This document shows, in pieces, positions 1-8,299 of a stretch of DNA of 22,151 nt. The stretch's first letter is position 1. Every line of letters begins with the position of its first letter. This DNA is from a virus: positions 12 to 22,162 of IMG/VR virus record IMGVR_UViG_3300000117_000304. One strand, given 5' to 3'. The translations under genes and the position numbers were made by a program. The notes beneath the pieces were generated by a model. The model did no database searches. It was not told the origin of the DNA and saw only the letters and a program-made list of their open reading frames with translations.

Positions 1-231
1 GATGACCTCTTTGACCGCATCCGAGGAAACCTCGGCGAGCATTTTAGTAACTATATGTTTATAGTTATGGATGATGACGGAGATTTGTTCTACGACTATA
101 CTAACCATAGGGTAGGACGTATGCTAGTAAGCGAAACCCAAAAGGATATGGACAGCGATTTAGACGCGTTGGACATAATCTGGGAAGCCGAAGAAGAAGA
201 GGAGGAAGCTGATGGAACTGACATTTACTAA
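1..231 (+). CDS. Acidic protein of unknown function, C-terminal part
   Basis: An open frame runs from the first base of the window to a TAA at 229-231, giving 76 residues of a protein whose start lies upstream. The visible part is strongly acidic and ends in a run of Glu (WEAEEEEEEADGTDIY). It has no membrane segment and no motif I recognise. Its last 20 bases overlap the start of the terminase gene, and the GAGGAGG run that encodes its Glu tail also serves as the Shine-Dalgarno of that gene, so the two are probably co-translated. A small terminase subunit often precedes the large one, so this could be its end, but nothing in the sequence proves that. Confidence 0.6.
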   Translation, partial: DDLFDRIRGNLGEHFSNYMFIVMDDDGDLFYDYTNHRVGRMLVSETQKDMDSDLDALDIIWEAEEEEEEADGTDIY

Positions 232-1870
232 ACATCCTTTTCTACAGCCACCTACGGATGAAGAGATTGTACTCCTAGCTGAGAACGATCCTAAGTTGCT
301 GGAGGCTTTGTATCAAGCCCACGAGGGGAGAATACAAGCAGCTGAGGAAGACCCTATCCGATACGGTTTTGATTTACCGGGATGGGATAGAATGAGACTC
401 AGTCTCAATAAGCATAATGAGTGCTTAGTTCTCGGCGGTAATAGAAGTGGTAAGACCACCGGTTGTGCGAAGATGGTTATGCAAGCCGTTATGGAGAACA
501 ATAATGGACATATAGTATGTTTCTCTCAGAACGCGGATACTTCAGTGAAGGTACAGCAAGCGGCGATATGGGAGATGATGCCGAAGGAGTTCAAGCGAAA
601 AACAAAGAGTGTAGACGGCTATATCAACTTCTCTATGCAGAATGGATTCACTGGGAGTTCATTTATTTTTCCGGATACTAAGACGAGGGTGGACTTTAAG
701 ACGTACACGCAGTTCTCGAACAATCAGACCATCTTGGAGGGTTTTGAGTTCGGCTTTAAGAAGCCTACTGGTTTGAACCTCGGTGCGTGGCTGGACGAAT
801 ACTTGGGAGATGCGGCGTTGGTGAACACCCTACGATTCCGATTAGCCACAAGGAACTCTAAGCTAGTGATTGGATTTACACCAATTGATGGATATACTCC
901 ATTTATATCTGAGTACCTCAAGGGTGCCGAGACTTTACAGACTAGAGAAGCGGAGCTACTCAAAAATAAGAAACTACCTATAGAGCAGTACAGCCCCGAA
1001 AGAGATGCTGGAGTTATTTATTTACATTCAGACGAGAACCCATTCGGCGGATACGAGCGTATAGCGAAAGACCTTCGTGGCAGACCAGAGGAAGAGATTA
1101 TGGTTCGTGCTTACGGTATGCCCGTGAAGTCAATGACAAGTCTGTTACCATTATTTAACACAGAAGTAAATGTATTATCCGAAGTACCCAATAAATACGG
1201 AAGAAGATTTCCAGACATCACTGATAAGTCCAACTATAGCTGTTATCAAGTGGTCGACCCCGCCGGAGCAAGAAACTATGTTGCAATCTGGGCTGGAGTT
1301 GATAGAGATAATAATGTCTATATTAGAAGAGAGTTCCCCGACCGTGATTCATACGGAGAGTGGGCAGTTTTTGGCGATCCAAAGTGGCGTTTTGGACCAG
1401 CCGCGAAAAAGGTGGGGTACAACGTAGAGGGCTACGTAGAGCTCTTCAATGAAATAGAGGAAGAGTTGGGGATTGAAGTAATCGAGCGAATCGGTGACTC
1501 CAGATACTTTGCTAGAGAAAATGAGAACAATGATGACTTATTCACAGCCTTCTATGATTACGGTATGAACTTCATTCCTAGTGACGGACGTACAGAGGAA
1601 CTAGGAATCACTGCGTTGGACGAGTGGTTCAGTTACAATCCTAATGTACCAATAGATGAAGCCAACAAACCTATGTGTTATATACACAAGGACTGCGGAA
1701 ACCTAATAGATTCTTTAATTAACTACAACTCTAACGGAAAAGCGGACGAGCCCCTCAAGGACTTCTTTGATGTCATTCGTTACTTACGTATGGCAAACTC
1801 CGGAGATGGACCCGACCACATAGACGCTAGAGACTACCAAACTATAACATACACAAAAGGAGGCTACTAA
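212..1870 (+). CDS. terL: Terminase large subunit (packaging ATPase and nuclease)
   Basis: This 552-residue protein is the DNA-packaging motor that pumps phage DNA into the prohead and cuts the concatemer. A Walker A motif (GGNRSGKT, residues 75-82) is followed by a Walker B-like strand ending in Asp-Glu (LGAWLDE, about 190-196) and a coupling-type motif (IGFTPIDG, about 220-227). The C-terminal half fits an RNase H-like nuclease, with candidate metal ligands Asp349 (VVDP), Asp429 (IGDS) and an Asp in FFDVIRYLRMA near the C-terminus. The length is usual for the family. The ATG is preceded by an AGGAGG Shine-Dalgarno. The stop overlaps the next start (TAATG), which suggests coupling. The role is well supported by motifs; the nuclease ligands are inferred. 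Confidence 0.95.
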   Translation: MELTFTKHPFLQPPTDEEIVLLAENDPKLLEALYQAHEGRIQAAEEDPIRYGFDLPGWDRMRLSLNKHNECLVLGGNRSGKTTGCAKMVMQAVMENNNGHIVCFSQNADTSVKVQQAAIWEMMPKEFKRKTKSVDGYINFSMQNGFTGSSFIFPDTKTRVDFKTYTQFSNNQTILEGFEFGFKKPTGLNLGAWLDEYLGDAALVNTLRFRLATRNSKLVIGFTPIDGYTPFISEYLKGAETLQTREAELLKNKKLPIEQYSPERDAGVIYLHSDENPFGGYERIAKDLRGRPEEEIMVRAYGMPVKSMTSLLPLFNTEVNVLSEVPNKYGRRFPDITDKSNYSCYQVVDPAGARNYVAIWAGVDRDNNVYIRREFPDRDSYGEWAVFGDPKWRFGPAAKKVGYNVEGYVELFNEIEEELGIEVIERIGDSRYFARENENNDDLFTAFYDYGMNFIPSDGRTEELGITALDEWFSYNPNVPIDEANKPMCYIHKDCGNLIDSLINYNSNGKADEPLKDFFDVIRYLRMANSGDGPDHIDARDYQTITYTKGGY

Positions 1871-2247
1871 TGCCAAAGAAAAGATTAACAGAAATAGCAG
1901 AAGAATACGGCATACCTTTCGAGGAAGCCTTAGAACTAGTTTTCAAAGAACTAGAAGAAGAAATGGTTACTGGAAGAGGTAAGGGTACTTGGATTGATGA
2001 TAGCGGACAAAGAGTCCTAGATGAGTTCATCTCAATGCCGGTTCTTTACAGAGGACCAGTTCTAGAACAAGCACCAAACCCTATGTACGTTATGGCGTAC
2101 ATAAAAGAACTTACTAAAAAAGTACCAGTTAAAATTCCTATGAGAATGAAAGGAAAGATTACTAAAGGTAAATTAATATACATAGAAGCCGATAATAGTT
2201 CAGATAACCCCAAGTATAATTGGATAAAAACACCTCAAAGAGGTTGA
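1870..2247 (+). CDS. Small protein with N-terminal helix-turn-helix-like segment
   Basis: This 125-residue protein starts on the TAATG overlap with terminase. Residues 5-30 (RLTEIAEEYGIPFEEALELV) look like the small helical domain at the N-terminus of initiation factor IF-2 or a short helix-turn-helix. The centre carries GKGTWIDDSGQRVLDE, and the C-terminal third is basic and probably beta-rich (VPVKIPMRMKGKITKGKLIYIEA). A nucleic-acid-binding role near the packaging motor is possible. It could replace or assist a small terminase subunit, although those usually lie before the large subunit. I do not know an assigned function. The last codon and stop (GGT TGA) lie inside the promoter-like motif in front of the portal gene. 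Confidence 0.75.
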   Translation: MPKKRLTEIAEEYGIPFEEALELVFKELEEEMVTGRGKGTWIDDSGQRVLDEFISMPVLYRGPVLEQAPNPMYVMAYIKELTKKVPVKIPMRMKGKITKGKLIYIEADNSSDNPKYNWIKTPQRG

Positions 2248-2262
2248 TAGCTGTGATATTAT
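2243..2262 (+). promoter_or_regulatory. Promoter-like motif TTGA-N9-TATTAT before the portal gene
   Basis: TTGA at 2244-2247 is followed after nine bases by TATTAT at 2257-2262, with TG at 2254-2255 giving an extended -10 look. The same geometry recurs at 4984, 5235, 9317 and 16118. The hexamer ends only 12 bases before the portal ATG, so a transcript starting here would have a leader of a few bases at most. Promoter function is inferred. Confidence 0.45.
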
Positions 2263-2274
2263 ATTAAATAAACT

Positions 2275-4344
2275 ATGCAAAGTGACTCAATTTCAGAAAG
2301 CCTTACTTACGTAGGGAAAGAGCCGGACATTAAAACTTTACGTTATGCGTATGATCAAACTACAGTAGAGCTAGAAGCTTACTTTGATTTGTGTCGTACA
2401 AGCTATGACGATAGACGTAATTGGTGGGCTGGCAAATCTCGCGACCATCGCAAGCACGGAGCGGATGCTTTCCCTTGGGAAGGAGCTGCTGATATGGAGG
2501 CACACACTATCGATGAAAGAATTACTCGTCTTGTATCTCTGTTTATGTCTTCTCTTAATCGTTCTAATGTAAGAGCGTTTCCGGTTGAGAGTACAGATGT
2601 GCCAAGAAGTAAAGTAGTATCTAGTTTCTTGAAATGGATGGTGTCCAGTGGTTACATTCCTAGATTCAAGAGAGAGATGGAACTCGGTGCCAATTATCTT
2701 CTTGAGCGTGGTATTTTAATTACTTACGTAGGTTGGCACAGAGAGGACCGAAGATTCTTACAGCGTTTAGATCTAAATCAAATTGCTCAAATAGCTCCAG
2801 AGCTAGTTACTCTTATCGAAGAAGGTAAAGACGATGATGATTTAGTAACTTTACTTGAAGGAACATTTCCGGGAGTAACTAAGAAAAGAGCTAAGAAAGC
2901 TCTCAAGGATTTACGTAAAACCGGCGAAGCTGAGTTGCCGATAGTACGCAGACAAATAGATGCACCAGAGGTAAAGACACTAGCACCGGACGGAGACTTT
3001 TTCTTTCCTCCTTATGTTACAGATCCTCAGAGAGCACCGTACTGTTTTTGGAGAACTTACTACACAGCTCAAGAGCTAGAAAATAAAGTAGTGACTGACG
3101 GATGGGATGCTGACTTCGTTGAAGAAATGATAGACAAATATCGCGGCGTAAGTATAGATAGCATTGAACGCGAGCAAGAAGGTCGTAGAAGTACTACACT
3201 TACTGATAATGCTTATGAAGCAGAGGAATTAATTGAAATCATTTATGGTTATCAGCGTTTGATTGATCCAGAAGATGGTTCCGAAGGTATTTATTGCACA
3301 GTTTTCCACAGACAATATGATGGCGGCTATGCTAAGTTCGAGCTATTGAATGGCTACGAAGATTACCCAGTAGTAGTAACAAAACTTTCTGAAGATAGTA
3401 AGAGGCTCTATGATACTCAAACTATTCCAGACATCCTTCGCGGTATTCAGAATCAAGTAAAGGTTGAGCGGGATTCACGTATTGATAGAAACAGTCTAGC
3501 GACTCTACCTCCGATTCTACACCCCGTTGGTCAAGCACCAACAGATTGGGGTCCCGGAAGGATGATACCTTACCGCCGAAAGGGAGACCTTGATTTTGCT
3601 CCTACACCACCATCTCCGACTGGTTCTATTGAAATAGAAAAGACAATGGAAGCTCAAGCGGATAGATTGTGTGGACTAGATGAAACATCTCAGATCTCAC
3701 AAGTACGTAAACAGTTCTTAGTGGACAAGTTCTTACAACACAACGCAGAGGTTTTACAGATGTGTTATCGTTGTTTTCAGCGGTTTGGACCGGACTCAGT
3801 ATTCTTTAGAGTTACCGGATCGCCAGACCCCATAGTTTTTAACAAGGGCAACCCAGATGAGAACTATGACATAATCATATCATATGATGTCCTCAATTCG
3901 GATCCAGAAACTCAAGAACAGAAACTCCAACAGTTGGTCCAACTTACGCAACTCGATAGGAGCGGTCGCATTAACATTGACTCTTTACTTGATGCAGCTG
4001 CTAATAATATTGACCCGGTACTCGCTGATCGTATTCTACAACCTACGGAAGCGGCTTTTGAACAAGTTGTAAACCAAGTAACTGATGATTTATCTAAGAT
4101 ATTTGCTGGTATCGAAATGCCAGCACGTCCTAACGGTGCACAAATTGCGATGCAAGTTATTGAGCAGTATGTTGCTCAGCCAGATGTTGCTGCTCGCTTG
4201 CAGTCCGATGAAGCCTTCCGAGCACGTATCGAAAAGTACGTTGGACAGTACACCTTCCAAATGCAGCAACAACAAAATGCTCAAATCGGAAGAGTGGGAA
4301 CAGAGCCAGCACAAATGGGTAACATCCAGACACAAGGAATATAA
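2275..4344 (+). CDS. Portal protein
   Basis: This 689-residue protein is called as the portal, the dodecameric ring at the capsid vertex through which DNA enters and leaves. The size, the position two genes after terminase and before scaffold and capsid, and the overall make-up all fit: an N-terminal helical region with WW/PWEGAADMEAHTIDERI (about residues 45-80), a long central alpha/beta region, a conserved-looking stretch LRGIQNQVKVERDSRIDRNS, and a C-terminal helical, Gln-rich tail (QMQQQQNAQ). Portals of this length are typical of podoviruses. There is no clear Shine-Dalgarno before the ATG; instead a promoter-like motif ends 12 bases upstream. The PWEGAAD segment is commonly seen in portals of this kind (from memory). 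Confidence 0.88.
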   Translation: MQSDSISESLTYVGKEPDIKTLRYAYDQTTVELEAYFDLCRTSYDDRRNWWAGKSRDHRKHGADAFPWEGAADMEAHTIDERITRLVSLFMSSLNRSNVRAFPVESTDVPRSKVVSSFLKWMVSSGYIPRFKREMELGANYLLERGILITYVGWHREDRRFLQRLDLNQIAQIAPELVTLIEEGKDDDDLVTLLEGTFPGVTKKRAKKALKDLRKTGEAELPIVRRQIDAPEVKTLAPDGDFFFPPYVTDPQRAPYCFWRTYYTAQELENKVVTDGWDADFVEEMIDKYRGVSIDSIEREQEGRRSTTLTDNAYEAEELIEIIYGYQRLIDPEDGSEGIYCTVFHRQYDGGYAKFELLNGYEDYPVVVTKLSEDSKRLYDTQTIPDILRGIQNQVKVERDSRIDRNSLATLPPILHPVGQAPTDWGPGRMIPYRRKGDLDFAPTPPSPTGSIEIEKTMEAQADRLCGLDETSQISQVRKQFLVDKFLQHNAEVLQMCYRCFQRFGPDSVFFRVTGSPDPIVFNKGNPDENYDIIISYDVLNSDPETQEQKLQQLVQLTQLDRSGRINIDSLLDAAANNIDPVLADRILQPTEAAFEQVVNQVTDDLSKIFAGIEMPARPNGAQIAMQVIEQYVAQPDVAARLQSDEAFRARIEKYVGQYTFQMQQQQNAQIGRVGTEPAQMGNIQTQGI

Positions 4345-4345
4345 T

Positions 4346-4984
4346 ATGGCATATACATCACTGAGAGAAGCTTTCATAGGTCTTCAAGCTACACAGCAAC
4401 CAAAAGATTTATTCGGAGTATATACCACTTCACCTATGCCATCACCTCCAGATATGGCTACTGCTTTTGACGATACCATAATTGGATCTCAATATGATCC
4501 GTTTGATGCCGGTCAATATATGGATACATTGGAAAAGGATGAAGGTTTTATCTCAGTAGCTAAAAGATTACCCAAAGGAAAGGATCCAGAAACTGGAGAA
4601 ACAATATACGAAGAGTTTCCCACTGGAGCATTTGGGGACTACGGACCTCATATAAAGGTAGGACAAGTTTTTACCAAAGAACAAGACAGACCTAGATTTC
4701 AAAAAAGAGCTCAAGAAAGAGTTGATTACTTAAAAAAAACTTTTCCAAACTTTGCTGATTTTCCTTTTGACGTAAGAAACAGTATGGTAAGCTCAACATA
4801 CAGAGGAAGTTTACCCGGAAGCCCAAAAACAATTAAATTTATTCAAGAAGGAAACTTTATGGAAGCCGGAGAAGAGTTCCTAAGAAATCAAGAGTACAAA
4901 GATGCTGAAGGTAGTGAGTACAAAAGTGGTATTAGACCAAGAATGGAAAGATTGTCTAATGCACTCAAGGGAATGGCTGAATAG
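4346..4984 (+). CDS. Lysozyme-like (GH24-type) virion-associated muramidase
   Basis: This 212-residue protein starts at the ATG one base after the portal stop. It has an AAGGA ribosome site 5-9 bases upstream, so the longer frame reaching back to 4085 inside the portal gene is rejected. Residues 62-68 (LEKDEGF) give a catalytic-Glu candidate at 66, followed by FGDYGPHIKVG (97-107), which matches the position of the active-site strand of phage lysozymes. The C-terminal part (RNSMVSSTYRG, then FMEAGEEFLRNQEY) fits the helical half of the fold. There is no signal peptide or membrane segment. Its place between portal and scaffold suggests a virion-borne enzyme that opens peptidoglycan during DNA entry, but it may also be the only endolysin here. 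Confidence 0.72.
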   Translation: MAYTSLREAFIGLQATQQPKDLFGVYTTSPMPSPPDMATAFDDTIIGSQYDPFDAGQYMDTLEKDEGFISVAKRLPKGKDPETGETIYEEFPTGAFGDYGPHIKVGQVFTKEQDRPRFQKRAQERVDYLKKTFPNFADFPFDVRNSMVSSTYRGSLPGSPKTIKFIQEGNFMEAGEEFLRNQEYKDAEGSEYKSGIRPRMERLSNALKGMAE

Positions 4985-5003
4985 TTTACAAAACTTATAT
5001 TAA
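4984..5003 (+). promoter_or_regulatory. Weak copy of the promoter-like motif before the 74-residue gene
   Basis: TTTA at 4985-4988 and TATTAA at 4998-5003 keep the same spacing as the better copies at 2243, 5235, 9317 and 16118, with one mismatch in each element. It ends 18 bases before the ATG at 5022. Confidence 0.3.
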
Positions 5004-5021
5004 CTCAGTAAAAAAATCTTA

Positions 5022-5246
5022 ATGACATTAGAAGAAGACTTAAGAGTATTAGCTCAATATGATCACTTTGCTCACTTTTTGAAAGTAATATCAGAGCTTA
5101 GAGAAGAAACTATTGGAGAGCTACACGAAGCAAGTACAGAACAGATACAACAACTATCTGGTAGAATACTTACTTATGATCAAATACTACAGATGTGCGA
5201 CTGGAGAAAACTACAAGTTCGTTTCTCAGATGCACTTGATACATAA
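5022..5246 (+). CDS. Small helical protein between lysozyme-like gene and scaffold
   Basis: This 74-residue acidic protein is predicted to be almost wholly helical (LEEDLRVLAQYDHFAHFLKVISELREETIGEL). It has no Cys pairs beyond a single Cys, no membrane segment and no known motif. Small genes at this place, between portal and scaffold, are common in marine podoviruses of similar layout (from memory), but I know no function for them. A poorly matched ribosome site precedes the ATG. Its 3' end contains the promoter-like motif that probably serves the scaffold gene. Confidence 0.7.
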   Translation: MTLEEDLRVLAQYDHFAHFLKVISELREETIGELHEASTEQIQQLSGRILTYDQILQMCDWRKLQVRFSDALDT

Positions 5247-5254
5247 GTTATAAT
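5235..5254 (+). promoter_or_regulatory. Promoter-like motif TTGA-N9-TATAAT before the scaffold gene
   Basis: TTGA at 5236-5239 and a perfect TATAAT at 5249-5254 show the exact spacing found upstream of the portal, the 105-residue protein and the 354-residue protein. Unlike those, it leaves a leader of about 35 bases that includes a short CGCC/GGCG hairpin (5263-5277) and an AAGGAG ribosome site (5280-5285). It would drive scaffold and capsid expression. Confidence 0.5.
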
Positions 5255-5295
5255 ACATTTATCGCCATCGCTCGGCGTTAAGGAGTGCAAACATT

Positions 5296-6402
5296 ATGTC
5301 AAACGAAATCATAGAGGGAGTCGCTGAACCCTCAACCGAAACAACAGCGGAACAGTCAAATATGTCAGTGGCGGATTTTATTAATCGCCGCTTGGGGCAA
5401 CAGAATGAGGAAACTCAAGAAGAAGCCCCACCAGTTGAAGCAACAGACGAAGTAGTAGAAGAAGCAGAAGTCGAGAGTACAGAAGCTGAAGCAAACGAAG
5501 AAGTCGTTGCTGAACAAACTGAAGAAACTGAAGAAGTTGAAGAAACTTCTGAGGAATCAACAGATGTTCTTTCACAGTTAGATCTAGATGAGATGTCCGA
5601 AGATGATCTCCGGGAGTTATCCGAAAAGCTTGGAAGCAGAGCTGTAGCTCGATTTGGTGAGTTAACAGCAAAGCGTAAAGCAGCTGAAGCTAAAATAAAA
5701 GAGTTGGAATCAAAGTTAAATACTACAGATCCACTCAGTTCAGATAAACCAATAGCCGACAATCCTTACAAGTCAATCGATACACTTGAGGAATTACAAA
5801 ACAAGGCTGAAGAAGTCAATCAAGTTATAGAATGGGCTGAAGATGTACTATTCAATGCAGACGGATACGGACCAGAAGACATCGTTACGGAAGTAGAAGG
5901 TAAGGAACTTACCAAAAAAGATATTCGATCAAGCTTATTGCAAGCTCGAAAATCAAGGGATAAATTATTACCGTCTCAACTTAAAGTTCTTCAAGCCAAA
6001 GAAAATGGCAAACAGCTGAAGGAGGCTTTTGATGCAAAAGCTTCGGAAGAACTAAAGTGGTTAAAAGGAAACGACAACGATACTCGTAAGAACTATGAGG
6101 CAATGGTTGCCGACCCAAGATTCAAAAAACTAAAAGAATCGGCGGATCCAGAAATAGGAGCACAGCTCAACTATATTATGGCTCACGCGGCGAACAGTAT
6201 CTATGGACGCAAATTAGTTCAAGGGTCAACGAAGTCCGCTTCATTAACACCACCTAAGACAGCTGCATCAGCTGCATCTACATCGGAGAAAACTATGGGA
6301 AAGTCCGCTAAGGCACTTAAAAATCTTAGTCAACAGTTTAGACAGTCTGGCAATAAGAATGATTTCATTACTCTCAGAACTCTACAAATTAAAAACCGAT
6401 AA
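5296..6402 (+). CDS. Head scaffolding protein
   Basis: This 368-residue protein sits directly before the major capsid gene, as scaffolds do. Residues about 37-105 are an extreme acidic stretch made mostly of Glu, Thr, Val and Ala. The middle (about 115-150) is a charged coiled-coil-like helix (ELTAKRKAAEAKIKELESKL), and the C-terminus is basic (SGNKNDFITLRTLQIKNR), which is where scaffolds usually bind capsid protein. A scaffold guides capsid subunits into the prohead and is then expelled or degraded. There is a good Shine-Dalgarno (AAGGAG) 10 bases before the ATG. The call rests on position and composition, not on a catalytic motif. Confidence 0.85.
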   Translation: MSNEIIEGVAEPSTETTAEQSNMSVADFINRRLGQQNEETQEEAPPVEATDEVVEEAEVESTEAEANEEVVAEQTEETEEVEETSEESTDVLSQLDLDEMSEDDLRELSEKLGSRAVARFGELTAKRKAAEAKIKELESKLNTTDPLSSDKPIADNPYKSIDTLEELQNKAEEVNQVIEWAEDVLFNADGYGPEDIVTEVEGKELTKKDIRSSLLQARKSRDKLLPSQLKVLQAKENGKQLKEAFDAKASEELKWLKGNDNDTRKNYEAMVADPRFKKLKESADPEIGAQLNYIMAHAANSIYGRKLVQGSTKSASLTPPKTAASAASTSEKTMGKSAKALKNLSQQFRQSGNKNDFITLRTLQIKNR

Positions 6403-6420
6403 TCCTAATTATATAATACA

Positions 6421-7437
6421 ATGTCATTCTCAAATACATTCGATACTACAAATCAAGGATCTGGTGTTTCTAACAGAGAAGACTTGACAGATGTCTTGTC
6501 AATTCTTGCTCCAGAAGAAACTCCAATCCTTTCCTCTGCTCAAAAGCAGAAAGCTAGTGCGACAAACGTTGAGTGGACAGTAGATAAGTTAGCAGCTCCA
6601 TCTATCGCTGGTATCAGCGAAGGTGCGGACGTAACTGCATTTACTGATAAATTCGCTGGACGTGCTCGCTTAGGTAACCGCATACAAAAATTCCGCCGTG
6701 ACTATATGGTATCAGACCTCCAAGAGGCTGTTGATTCTGTAGGTCCAGCTAAGATCGCTCAAGCAGAAGCTAAAGCAATCCGTGAACTCAAAAGAGATAT
6801 CGAAGGTGCCATCTCTGGTCGCCAAGATTCTTCTACTGAAGACGGTGCTGGTACTGCTAACGCTCTTCGTGGATTAGGTAAATGGACTGCATCTGGTTCT
6901 GATGGATTAATTCCAGCAGCTCCTACTGATGTTCCAGCTGATTACCAAACACAAGCATCTAATAACTCATCATCTGGTTCTGCTTATACAGAAACAATTC
7001 TTAACAGCCAAATCGCTTCTATTTTCCGCGAAACTGGTTCTGTTGATAACCTAATGCTAGTTGCAGACACAGACTTACGTCAGCAAATTTCTGACTTTGC
7101 TCGTTTCTCAACTGGTGGTGCTGTTACATCTCGTAACGTAAATTACGATGGTAACTCTGGTTCTATCAAATTGTCTGTTGAGCTTTATCAATCAGACCAC
7201 GGTGTTGTTTCAGTTGTAAATATGAACCCAGCTTGTTCACCTTCAGCAGTTGCTGGAGACACTGGAAACAATGATGATGGTTTCTTAGTTAACCCAGAGT
7301 ACTACGGTATTCACGAGTTAATCCCAATGGGCTCTACACGTCTTCCAAATCTTGGTGGCGGTGAGCGTGGTTTTGTTGATTGTGCATTAACACTAGGTGT
7401 TTACCACCCACGTGCACACGGTCAAATCGTTACTTAA
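6421..7437 (+). CDS. Major capsid protein, SU10/DUF5309-like
   Basis: This 338-residue protein is the main shell subunit with the HK97-type fold. The N-terminus (NTFDTTNQGSGVSNREDL, residues 5-22, then SILAPEETPILS) matches what I know of the SU10-type major capsid family. A central stretch RLGNRIQKFRRDYMVSD and the C-terminal RLPNLGGGERGFVDCALTLGVYHP are also family-like. The codon use favours frequent codons and the mRNA ends at a strong terminator after the next gene, fitting high expression. The ATG has no Shine-Dalgarno; an AT-rich TATAATACA lies immediately upstream (6412-6420), too close to the ATG to be a usual promoter for this start. Confidence 0.92.
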   Translation: MSFSNTFDTTNQGSGVSNREDLTDVLSILAPEETPILSSAQKQKASATNVEWTVDKLAAPSIAGISEGADVTAFTDKFAGRARLGNRIQKFRRDYMVSDLQEAVDSVGPAKIAQAEAKAIRELKRDIEGAISGRQDSSTEDGAGTANALRGLGKWTASGSDGLIPAAPTDVPADYQTQASNNSSSGSAYTETILNSQIASIFRETGSVDNLMLVADTDLRQQISDFARFSTGGAVTSRNVNYDGNSGSIKLSVELYQSDHGVVSVVNMNPACSPSAVAGDTGNNDDGFLVNPEYYGIHELIPMGSTRLPNLGGGERGFVDCALTLGVYHPRAHGQIVT

Positions 7438-7462
7438 TAATTAAAAAAGGAGATATAATAAT

Positions 7463-7921
7463 ATGTCAAAATTAACAGTAAACGAAGCAAACGGGGATTT
7501 CACTCACGTTTTAGTTTTAACAGCACAAGATATTGTCAACTCTGCCGGTGCTCAAACAGTATGGGGTCAAATCCCAGCTGGTGGTGCCGTTGATGTTGCA
7601 TTCGCTGTTGAATCAGTAGCTCTTGTGGGTGCATCTGATATTACATTAGAAGTTGGAACTGGTACAGACGATGATACACTTATCGACAGTTTCGATATTG
7701 ATGCTAATGCTGGTGCAACTGTATATAACACTGGAACAGATTTTGTTCAAGGTGCTGGTACTACAACAGTCAAAGCTGGGTCTTCTCCAGTTGCTGGCTC
7801 TGGTGGTGCATCTGCTACGAACCTTATCTACAACTTCGGTGGAACAGTAGCTGACTTAACAGCTGGTGAAGTTATCATTGGTGTTCGTGTATTCGATCCA
7901 ATGAGATTCTCTCAAGCTTAA
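7463..7921 (+). CDS. Capsid decoration-type protein
   Basis: This 152-residue protein follows the major capsid gene, has an excellent AAGGAG ribosome site and precedes a strong terminator, so it is probably made in similar amounts to the capsid. The sequence is rich in Gly, Ala, Thr and Val and reads as alternating beta strands with no Cys and no Lys-rich region. It carries neither a membrane segment nor a catalytic motif. A head-decoration or head-fibre base role is inferred from position and composition. Confidence 0.75.
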   Translation: MSKLTVNEANGDFTHVLVLTAQDIVNSAGAQTVWGQIPAGGAVDVAFAVESVALVGASDITLEVGTGTDDDTLIDSFDIDANAGATVYNTGTDFVQGAGTTTVKAGSSPVAGSGGASATNLIYNFGGTVADLTAGEVIIGVRVFDPMRFSQA

Positions 7922-7933
7922 CACTTAAAATTT

Positions 7934-7967
7934 GGTACGGGGGCGTAAGCCCCCTACCTCTTTTTTT
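7934..7967 (+). terminator. Rho-independent terminator after the capsid genes
   Basis: GGTA-C-GGGGGC, a GTAA loop, and GCCCCC-TACC form a stem of ten pairs with a single bulged C (7934-7958), followed by TCTTTTTTT. This is the strongest terminator in the window. It separates head genes from tail genes. Confidence 0.93.
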
Positions 7968-7990
7968 AATTTAAAACTACTTAGATACTT

Positions 7991-8299
7991 ATGGATATAA
8001 TTACAAACGTACCAAAGAGTTTCACGACTGGTGAACTCGACCAAGCATTTATGAATGAAATCAAAAGTGGTTTCAAATTAGAAAGAGAAACTGAGCACCT
8101 ACGAGTTGCACAAGCTCGCAAAGAAGCTCAAGACACTAAAGGTAAAACAATTCCGGGACTCGGTAGATGCGTAGCAACTATGCCGGCTCGTGAATTTTTT
8201 AGATTAACAAATAAATACGGACACAAAGAAGTTCATTCAAAAGAATTTTTAAAGTACTATCAGAAACAATTTTCAGATCTTAGCCCTAACAAAATATAA
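7991..8299 (+). CDS. Conserved-looking small protein before the tail adaptor
   Basis: This 102-residue protein is mostly helical and basic (GELDQAFMNEIKSGFKLERETEHLRVAQARKEAQ), with PGLGRCVATMPAREFFR in the middle. No function is recognised. It is the first gene after the capsid terminator and ends on a TAATG overlap with the tail adaptor gene, so it belongs to the connector/tail block. The ATG at 7991 lacks a Shine-Dalgarno and lies inside a sequence resembling the promoter at 16118. A later start at 8051 (MNEIKSGFK) is therefore possible, which would give an 82-residue product. Confidence 0.65.
   Translation: MDIITNVPKSFTTGELDQAFMNEIKSGFKLERETEHLRVAQARKEAQDTKGKTIPGLGRCVATMPAREFFRLTNKYGHKEVHSKEFLKYYQKQFSDLSPNKI

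Noticed and set aside
4085-4345. Upstream extension of the lysozyme-like frame into the portal gene
   Set aside because: It overlaps the portal C-terminus in another frame, while the ATG at 4346 has a ribosome site and follows the portal stop directly.
5381-5762. Two minus-strand frames opposite the scaffold gene
   Set aside because: They are antisense to the acidic repeat-like codons and give only Leu- or Ser-rich low-complexity products.
6398-6420. TATAAT before the major capsid gene as another copy of the promoter motif
   Set aside because: The TTGA element is absent at the right distance and the hexamer ends three bases before the ATG, so a transcript from it could not include the start.
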